Below, piece by piece: positions 1 to 5,178 of a DNA stretch of 8,392 nt (positions are counted from its first letter, which is position 1; each line of letters opens with the position of its first letter). The notes beneath the pieces were generated by a model, which was not told the DNA's origin, ran no database searches, and saw only the letters and a program-made list of their open reading frames with translations. The stretch lies in NCBI GenBank assembly GCA_964503685.1, contig CAZDAW010000124.1, positions 1 to 8,392 on the forward strand, in the 5' to 3' direction. The DNA is from CAZDAW01 sp964503685. Its GTDB lineage: Bacteria; Chloroflexota; Anaerolineae; Anaerolineales; Anaerolineaceae. The position numbers and the translations under genes were made by a program.

Positions 1-698
1 TTAGAGATGGGGAATTTCTTGTTGTGATTGGTTTATCCGGCTCGGGTAAATCAACTCTGTTGCGCTGTATTAACCGTTTGATCGAACCGACATCCGGGAA
101 GATCTATTGGAATGATATTGATATTACCAGCGTTTCTGGAAGTGAATTACGAAGAGTCCGTCGTCAGATCGGAATGATATTTCAGCAATTCAACCTGGTG
201 AAAAGATCCAGTGTGATGACCAATGTTCTGACAGGTCGGTTGGGGTATACAAATCCATGGCGCGCCATGTTGGGTTTATGGACAAAAGAAGAGCGGCAAA
301 TGGCAATGCACGCTCTGGAGAGAGTGGGAATTGATGAGAAGGCTGGCGTTCGGGCGGATGCATTATCCGGCGGTCAGCAGCAACGAGTAGGTATCGCACG
401 GGCCTTAATGCAAGATCCTAGTTTGATTCTGGCTGATGAACCAGTTGCAAGTTTGGACCCTGTTCTGGCACATACCATACTCCGCTATCTCGAACAGCTC
501 AATAAAACGGACGGAACGACTGTTATATGTAGTTTGCATTTCCTTGATCTTGTGCATCGTTATGCCACAGATGTAGTGGGTTTGAAGGATGGGATAAAAG
601 TATTCGAGGGGAAACCTCAAGAAATTGACCATATCCGATTTAAAGAAATATATGGAGAAGAAGCCCAGGAAGTCCGCGCTACTGCTGTGGAGGAGTAG
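1..698 (+). CDS. phnC: Phosphonate-type ABC transporter ATP-binding protein PhnC (5' partial)
   Basis: ATPase subunit that would power an ABC importer for phosphonates, phosphite or related phosphorus compounds at the cytoplasmic face of the membrane. The reading frame is open from base 3, before the GTG at 24, and reads RDGEFLVV just ahead of Walker A. The gene therefore begins outside the window, and GTG 24 is not its start; about 25-30 residues are probably missing. Visible motifs are Walker A GLSGSGKST (bases 30-56), Q-loop IFQQFNLVKR, signature LSGGQQQ (363-383), Walker B LILADEP followed by the D-loop SLDP, and the switch His in SLHFLDL. The stretch FNLVKRSSVMTNVLTGRLG is typical of PhnC rather than of amino-acid or phosphate (PstB) ATPases. 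The stop codon directly abuts phnE1, so the genes are co-transcribed. The actual substrate cannot be read from the ATPase; the binding protein (PhnD) is not in view. Confidence 0.93.
   Translation, partial: RDGEFLVVIGLSGSGKSTLLRCINRLIEPTSGKIYWNDIDITSVSGSELRRVRRQIGMIFQQFNLVKRSSVMTNVLTGRLGYTNPWRAMLGLWTKEERQMAMHALERVGIDEKAGVRADALSGGQQQRVGIARALMQDPSLILADEPVASLDPVLAHTILRYLEQLNKTDGTTVICSLHFLDLVHRYATDVVGLKDGIKVFEGKPQEIDHIRFKEIYGEEAQEVRATAVEE
689..695 (+). promoter_or_regulatory. Shine-Dalgarno site of phnE1
   Basis: GGAGGAG lies inside the last codons of phnC, a few bases before ATG 699. Its position decides the phnE1 start and suggests translational coupling with phnC, whose stop codon (696-698) touches the phnE1 ATG. 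Confidence 0.7.
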
Positions 699-2072
699 AT
701 GATTTTTAATCAAAGAAAATTGAGGTTAACGCCCATTCTTTCCGGTGTGTTTTCGTTGTTATTACCTGGTTTAGGGCAATTTTTGCAACGAAAAACTGCC
801 AGAGGTATTTCAATATTCTTTGTTGTTGCTACTGCAGTTGCTACAACTGTATGGTATGGTAAATCGGGGTGGTATTTTATTCCGGCAGCGTTATGGATAT
901 GGGCGGTTTGGGATGCCATCCGATTACCCAAAGGCGCTCCGATGATTGTTGGTGTACTTCTCTGGCTGAGTATGGCGTATGGAATCGGTTGGGAAGTAAC
1001 AAAAATTAATCCCAAGGCATTATTTGAAAATCCTGATCGGGCGTCGTTGATCACAAATCAAATGTTTAACCCCGATTTTCTTGAACCCAGGACATTAAAA
1101 AATTCTGGTTATGTCAATATCGAAATACCTTGCTCTTCAACACCACCTAAAGCTGATAACACGATTAATGGGATACATGTTACAGCCAGTCCGGATTGTG
1201 CAACAGTCAGTGATAAAGTGATTGTAACAGCTGAAGGGTTGTGGCCTGATACGTCTGGATATCTTTATTGGTATACGCCGATCGGCGGAGTGGCCAAGAC
1301 ATTCCCGATTACCAGCGATAAAAATGGCAATATTAAAGTGGAGATAATTGTTCCTTTCGAAGCTTTGTCAGCTGCGCCTAATCCGACCGGCGCTCCACTT
1401 ATGCATCGATTAACAGTTGTACAAACTCGTCCATTAGGTGGTGTTGCCATTTCAACAAATGGGAAATTTGTAATTCAAGGAATTTATGAAACATTAGCAT
1501 TGGCCTTACTGGCTACAACAATCGGTGCAATTTTGGCGCTGCCTTTTGGATTCCTGGCTGCTCGTAATCTGATGAGCGGGAACCCGGTGACCTACGGAAT
1601 ATATTTTATTACGCGGACTGTTCTTAATTTATTCCGTTCAATAGAAGCGCTGATTATGGCGATCATATTTGTTGTAATTGTTGGATTGGGGCCATTCCCT
1701 GGCATGTTGGCTATTACTGTTCACACTGTTGCTGCATTGGGTAAACTGTATTCGGAAGTTATTGAAGGCATTGAAGCTGGGCCAATAGAAGCAGTGCGGT
1801 CAACTGGCGCCAGTTGGGTTGAAGTGATTCGCTTCGCGGTAATCCCCCAAATCATTCCACCGTTTACGGCGCTGACAATCTATCGATGGGATATCAATGT
1901 ACGGTCTTCGACAATTATCGGATTTGTTGGAGGAGGGGGGATCGGTTTTTTCATTTACCAATGGATCATAATTGGTGATTATCGTGCGGTCAGCGCTTCG
2001 TTCGTTGCCATTGCCATTGTTGTTATGATTCTGGATTTCTTCAGCGCTCGATTACGTGAACGGTTGATATAG
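699..2072 (+). CDS. phnE: Phosphonate-type ABC permease PhnE1, with N-terminal hydrophobic module and extracytoplasmic insert
   Basis: Membrane subunit of the PhnC-powered importer. The C-terminal core (about residues 259-457) is a clear PhnE permease: the helix ETLALALLATTIGAILALP, then LAARN, the coupling-helix (EAA-like) region GPIEAVRSTGASWVEVIRFAVIPQ, and the family hallmark WDINVRSSTIIGFVGGGGIGF (397-417). At 457 aa it is far longer than a classical PhnE. Residues 1-100 hold three or four hydrophobic segments, beginning with LLPGLGQFLQRK. That pattern recalls the TM2-like small membrane-domain families. Residues about 137-258 form a polar, beta-rich-looking stretch with C145 and C167, probably outside the membrane. 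The insert lies between a PDF motif (125-127), which classical PhnE proteins also carry near this point, and the first core helix. PhnE2 has a related insert, so the two probably form a heterodimer with paired external domains. Family assignment is firm; the roles of the extra domains are unknown. Confidence 0.93.
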   Translation: MIFNQRKLRLTPILSGVFSLLLPGLGQFLQRKTARGISIFFVVATAVATTVWYGKSGWYFIPAALWIWAVWDAIRLPKGAPMIVGVLLWLSMAYGIGWEVTKINPKALFENPDRASLITNQMFNPDFLEPRTLKNSGYVNIEIPCSSTPPKADNTINGIHVTASPDCATVSDKVIVTAEGLWPDTSGYLYWYTPIGGVAKTFPITSDKNGNIKVEIIVPFEALSAAPNPTGAPLMHRLTVVQTRPLGGVAISTNGKFVIQGIYETLALALLATTIGAILALPFGFLAARNLMSGNPVTYGIYFITRTVLNLFRSIEALIMAIIFVVIVGLGPFPGMLAITVHTVAALGKLYSEVIEGIEAGPIEAVRSTGASWVEVIRFAVIPQIIPPFTALTIYRWDINVRSSTIIGFVGGGGIGFFIYQWIIIGDYRAVSASFVAIAIVVMILDFFSARLRERLI

Positions 2073-2074
2073 CC

Positions 2075-3220
2075 ATGTCCTTATTATCCCGCCTGACTCG
2101 ACCCTTTGTATTTACAATCCTCATGATTGTCATCATATTGGCATATATTTTCAGCATTCAGGTGACTCAACCAGATCTTGTCAAATTAGTCAAATCTGCT
2201 CCGAAAGCAAAAGAGATATTGAGTCAGTTGTTAGCGCCTGATCTGGTTACGCGAGAGACCGGTACGTATGTCGTTTCTATCGCTTTCCCTATTCCATGTG
2301 GAAGCGCTTCGGAAGGTATTCCAGCTACCACAGGCCCAAGGATTGTTGTTAATCCGGGGTGCGCAGAGGCAAAAGAGAATTTCACAGTTGAAGGATTTGA
2401 ATTGGATCCGCGGGTCGATCTAACTTTGCGCTGGAAGTTGCCGGATGGAAATCTGATGAGTGTTCAGAATGTAAAAACTGATACCGACGGCCACTTTTTA
2501 ATTGAAATGCAGGCTCGTCCGATTGCTATGACAAAGAATGGCATACCAGCGAATATTGAAGCGGAGGTCAATCGTCAGGGTGGAAAGCTGATTCCAACGT
2601 CAACGGTGAAAGATGTTATTGATGCCATGTTTGTAACAATATTCATGGCATTGATTGCCACAACGATTGGAACGATATTTGCAATTCCATTAAGTTTCCT
2701 GGCGGCATCGAATATTACTCGCCGCGGGCTTATCGGTACTGTTGTTTATTATATTGTCCGTGGAATATTAAATATTATCCGCTCGTATGAGCCGCTGGTC
2801 ATGGCAACAGTATTTGCTCTGATCGTCGGTTTTGGCAGCCCATTTGCCGGCGTACTGGCATTGGTGATTGTCACAACAGCTTCCCTGGGTAAGATGTTTT
2901 CCGAATCGGTTGAAAGCATTGATCCGGGGCCGATAGAAGCATTAACTGCTACTGGCGCGAATCGTCTTTCAGTTATTATCTATTCAGTTGTTCCTCAAAT
3001 CATCCCTGATTTTCTGTCGTTTACAATCTACCATTGGGATATCAATGTACGCATTTCGACTGTGATCGGTTTTGTGGGCGGCGGCGGCATCGGTTTTTAC
3101 TTATCCCAACGAATTAATACTTTTGAATACAGCAAAGCAGGTACAGCTTTACTGGTAATTATTATTATTGTGTGGTGTCTCGATTTTTTAAGCGCCCGGA
3201 TCCGAAAATTCCTGGTTTAA
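2075..3220 (+). CDS. phnE: Phosphonate-type ABC permease PhnE2, with extracytoplasmic insert
   Basis: Second membrane subunit of the same importer, starting 2 bases after the phnE1 stop with no strong ribosome site, so probably translationally coupled. A single membrane helix (about 11-28) is followed by a linker containing LLAPDL (52-57). Then comes a polar domain (about 62-178) with C75 and C96, and finally a complete PhnE core (about 180-381). The core shows ATTIGTIFAIPLSFLAASN, GPIEALTATGANRLSVIIYSVVPQ and WDINVRISTVIGFVGGGGIGF (321-341). It is 381 aa against roughly 260-280 for classical PhnE; the insert explains the excess. The core aligns closely with PhnE1, including LDF(L/F)SAR(I/L)R at the very C-terminus, so the two genes are paralogues from a duplication. 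The last 56 bases overlap the opposing transporter gene. Substrate is not deducible: phosphonate, phosphite or glycerophosphodiester-type compounds are all possible for this family. Confidence 0.93.
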   Translation: MSLLSRLTRPFVFTILMIVIILAYIFSIQVTQPDLVKLVKSAPKAKEILSQLLAPDLVTRETGTYVVSIAFPIPCGSASEGIPATTGPRIVVNPGCAEAKENFTVEGFELDPRVDLTLRWKLPDGNLMSVQNVKTDTDGHFLIEMQARPIAMTKNGIPANIEAEVNRQGGKLIPTSTVKDVIDAMFVTIFMALIATTIGTIFAIPLSFLAASNITRRGLIGTVVYYIVRGILNIIRSYEPLVMATVFALIVGFGSPFAGVLALVIVTTASLGKMFSESVESIDPGPIEALTATGANRLSVIIYSVVPQIIPDFLSFTIYHWDINVRISTVIGFVGGGGIGFYLSQRINTFEYSKAGTALLVIIIIVWCLDFLSARIRKFLV

Positions 3221-4103
3221 TTTGTAATTGCACGAGAATTGCGCCGGCGCCGGCGAATAACATTCCGAAAATTTGCCGGCCATTCAATTGTTCTCCGAGA
3301 AATAGCCAGGCAAGGAGCGCTATTTGCACCAGCATGGTGCTGTTGATGATGCTGGATTCTATCGCAGATAGCGTTTTCAGTGTGTAGTTCCATAATGTAA
3401 ATGCAATAGCGGTATTAAAAATCGCCAGCCAGGCAATGAGCAGCCAGGATTTAATATTTAGCAGCGGTATTCCTTCAAAAATAACCCCACTGATTAAAAG
3501 TAATATAGAACCAATACCCATACTGATGATGGTAACTGTCAGTGAATCCAATCGCCCTGTACGGTTGACATTGCGCCCAATCACTGATGAGAAGGCATTT
3601 GCCAGCATGCCACAAGCGACGATGATCAATCCGATCCATTGACCTTTTGGAAATGAAACCGGGTAAAAGTAAATCATAACACCGGAGATATTAATCAAAA
3701 CGCCAATCCATTGAAACAACCCCGGTTTTTCTTTTAAAATTAGGATTCCTAACCCGGCAACAAATATCGATGTCAGGTTTAATATCAGACTGACTGTGAT
3801 TGCAGGCAGATAAGTCAGGCCAAGAAATTGAGTTCCCTGGGTTATAGCGTAATAAAGGATCCCCAAAATTACCAGAATCAGCCAATCCTGTTGTTTCAAT
3901 GTTCGAAATACAGTTTTCCTTGAGGGTGACAAGGCAAAAGGTAGCAGCGATAAAAAGGCCATGAAATACCTGAACCCTGCAAATGTAATGGCAGGTATAT
4001 CCTCCAGACCAATTTTGATTAATACCCATGATGTTGACCATAAAAAAGTCACCAATAATGCAATCAGAATAGCTTTTAATCGAGTTGGAGGGGAAGACAG
4101 CAT
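3165..4103 (-). CDS. EamA/DMT-superfamily transporter, ten predicted membrane helices
   Basis: Integral membrane protein of the drug/metabolite transporter superfamily (RhaT/EamA type), probably exporting a small metabolite; the substrate is not predictable. The 312 residues fall into two five-helix EamA repeats (about 10-147 and 155-293). Typical signs are FLWSTSWVLIKIGLEDIP (20-37) followed by FRYFMAF, the repeat-end motif LILKEKPGLFQWIGV (121-135), and its second copy LFLGEQLNGRQIFGMLFAG (267-285). ATG 4103 is the first possible start after an in-frame stop shortly upstream. It has no Shine-Dalgarno sequence, but an extended -10 sits 7 bases away, so a leaderless transcript is likely. The tail after the last helix (about residues 295-312, charged, ending KNRDTTQ) is encoded entirely antisense to the conserved phnE2 C-terminus. 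The tail therefore looks like read-through into the neighbour rather than a functional domain. Confidence 0.9.
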   Translation of the reverse strand: MLSSPPTRLKAILIALLVTFLWSTSWVLIKIGLEDIPAITFAGFRYFMAFLSLLPFALSPSRKTVFRTLKQQDWLILVILGILYYAITQGTQFLGLTYLPAITVSLILNLTSIFVAGLGILILKEKPGLFQWIGVLINISGVMIYFYPVSFPKGQWIGLIIVACGMLANAFSSVIGRNVNRTGRLDSLTVTIISMGIGSILLLISGVIFEGIPLLNIKSWLLIAWLAIFNTAIAFTLWNYTLKTLSAIESSIINSTMLVQIALLAWLFLGEQLNGRQIFGMLFAGAGAILVQLQIKPGIFGSGRLKNRDTTQ

Positions 4104-4109
4104 AGGCCA

Positions 4110-4118
4110 ATTCTAACA
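4110..4118 (-). promoter_or_regulatory. Putative extended -10 promoter of the EamA gene
   Basis: On the minus strand the sequence reads TGTTAGAAT, an extended -10 (TGn plus a TATAAT-like hexamer with one mismatch). Six bases separate it from ATG 4103, placing the expected transcription start on the A of the start codon. No convincing -35 is seen at 17 bases. Prediction only. Confidence 0.45.
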
Positions 4119-4144
4119 CCACTTATGTTCTATTTGCTGACTTG

Positions 4145-4171
4145 AGCACACTCTCTGCGGCGAGATGTGCT
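4145..4171. repeat. Imperfect inverted repeat in the divergent promoter spacer
   Basis: AGCACA (4145-4150) pairs with TGTGCT (4166-4171), and inside it TCTC (4152-4155) pairs with GAGA (4162-4165) around a 6-base loop, with one unpaired C at 4151. The 10 paired positions touch the first base of the fmt -10 hexamer. It lies upstream of both predicted transcription starts, so a DNA operator is more plausible than an RNA hairpin. Chance origin cannot be excluded. Confidence 0.4.
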
Positions 4172-4176
4172 AAAAT
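4168..4176 (+). promoter_or_regulatory. Putative extended -10 promoter of fmt
   Basis: TGCTAAAAT matches an extended -10 (TGn followed by a TATAAT-like hexamer with one mismatch). Seven bases separate it from ATG 4184, so the transcription start would fall at or next to the start codon. A possible -35 (TTGAGC, 4142-4147) is 23 bases away, too far for a standard promoter, so recognition would rest on the extended -10. Confidence 0.5.
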
Positions 4177-4183
4177 TATCCCC

Positions 4184-5095
4184 ATGAATATTCGTATTGT
4201 TTTCATGGGATCGCCTGAGTTTGCATTACCAACGCTGCGAATTATTAACGAGCATTATGGAGTTATTGGCGTCGTGACGCAGCCGGATAAACCGGCGGGA
4301 CGCGGACGGATTATAACTCCCCCGCCAGTCAAATTACTGGCTCAAGAACTTGGAATTCCTATAATTCAGCCATTAAAAGTCAGAGAACCAGAAGCCATGG
4401 CGCAGTTGCGTGAATGGGCGCCTGATGTGATCGTTGTAGCTGCTTTTGGGCAGATATTGCGTTCGGAATTACTAAACTTGCCAAGATTAGGGTGCATTAA
4501 TGTTCATGCTTCCCTGCTCCCACGCTGGAGAGGGGCGTCTCCTATCCAGGCAGCGATTTATCATGGAGATAAAGTCACTGGGATTACAATTATGCAAATG
4601 GATCCTGGAATGGACACCGGCCCTATCTACATACAGCGGGAGATTATGATTACCCAGGAGGATACAGGCGGCAGTTTGAGCGAACGTTTGGCTGATTTGG
4701 GCGCCGATTTACTGGATGAGGTATTGCCAGATATTATTGAAGGGAAAATTCAAGCTTATCCACAGGATTCAGAAAAGGCAACAAAAGCGCCTCTGCTAAA
4801 GAAAGAAGACGGACTTTTGGATTTTTCCCGAAGTGCGGAGGAATTGGCGCGCCAGGTCCGGGCCTACAATCCATTTCCGGGCGCGTATTTTCTTTTGAAA
4901 GGGTTGCCGCTTAAGGTTCATCGAGCGCACCCAATTCCTTACACTCATACATCGCCGGGTAAACATTTTCTTTATGAAGGGTACCCCGCTATCGATACCG
5001 TAGAGGGCGCCTTGGTATTGGATGAGATTCAACCGGCAGGAAAAAAGCCTATGACGGGTAAGGCATTTATTCAGGGTTCGAGGGAATGGTTGTAA
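4184..5095 (+). CDS. fmt: Methionyl-tRNA formyltransferase
   Basis: Transfers the formyl group from 10-formyltetrahydrofolate to Met-tRNA(fMet) in the cytoplasm, for translation initiation. The 303 aa are close to the usual 310-315. The N-terminal formyltransferase domain (1 to about 190) has the family start MNIRIVFMGSPEFALP, then VTQPDKPAGRGR (31-42). The catalytic triad is N106 and H108 in INVHASLLPRWRGASPIQ and D144 in MDPGMDTGPI, matching N108/H110/D146 of the E. coli enzyme. The C-terminal domain (about 205-303) shows the expected VRAYNPFPGAY and ends in EIQPAGKKPMTGKAFIQG. A longer reading from TTG 4142 is possible but would add 14 residues overlapping the promoter; ATG 4184 fits the family. 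There is no Shine-Dalgarno site, consistent with a leaderless mRNA. The frequent partner def (peptide deformylase) is not adjacent here. Confidence 0.97.
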   Translation: MNIRIVFMGSPEFALPTLRIINEHYGVIGVVTQPDKPAGRGRIITPPPVKLLAQELGIPIIQPLKVREPEAMAQLREWAPDVIVVAAFGQILRSELLNLPRLGCINVHASLLPRWRGASPIQAAIYHGDKVTGITIMQMDPGMDTGPIYIQREIMITQEDTGGSLSERLADLGADLLDEVLPDIIEGKIQAYPQDSEKATKAPLLKKEDGLLDFSRSAEELARQVRAYNPFPGAYFLLKGLPLKVHRAHPIPYTHTSPGKHFLYEGYPAIDTVEGALVLDEIQPAGKKPMTGKAFIQGSREWL

Positions 5096-5164
5096 GGGAA
5101 TTGTTTGGTTATTATTGCCTGTCTATCTACCAGGAATAAAAAAGTTTGCTATTTCAATAAAATC

Positions 5165-5172
5165 AGAGGAGG
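5165..5172 (+). promoter_or_regulatory. Strong Shine-Dalgarno site of glpK
   Basis: AGAGGAGG, six bases before ATG 5179, fixes the glpK start. It is a much stronger site than those of fmt, phnE2 or the two following genes. The 83-base gap ahead of glpK (5096-5178) is AT-rich. I see no convincing terminator hairpin for fmt in it and no clean -35/-10 pair, so whether glpK is co-transcribed with fmt is open. Confidence 0.8.
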
Positions 5173-5178
5173 AATCAA

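Noticed and set aside
1929..1940. G-rich run, a possible quadruplex.
   Set aside because: It encodes the conserved GGGGIG motif of PhnE; the same glycine motif in phnE2 uses different codons without a G-run.
1889..3051. Identical 17-base string (TGGGATATCAATGTACG) in both permease genes, a possible direct repeat or recombination site.
   Set aside because: It encodes the conserved WDINVR motif in two paralogues. Shared ancestry explains it; no flanking repeat structure is seen.
3242..3255. Perfect 14-base GC palindrome (two GCCGGC units) just past the phnE2 stop, a possible terminator or operator.
   Set aside because: It lies inside the EamA gene and is explained by its alternating Ala-Gly codons (FAGAGAI). 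There is no T-run after it on either strand.
3691..4122. 143-codon open frame on the minus strand inside the EamA gene, and similar open frames within other genes.
   Set aside because: Protein composition is unstructured and family-less, while the overlapping frame is a clear transporter. It is a shadow frame.
4142..4183. Longer fmt reading starting at TTG 4142.
   Set aside because: The extra 14 residues would cover the -10 element and have no family counterpart; ATG 4184 gives the standard N-terminus.
5096..5178. AT-rich fmt-glpK gap as terminator plus promoter (CCTG/CAGG stem; TTGCCT with TAAAAA; TAAAAT at 5158).
   Set aside because: The stem is only 4 bp with no T-run. TAAAAT at 5158 would start transcription inside the Shine-Dalgarno site, and the other pair is a poor match.
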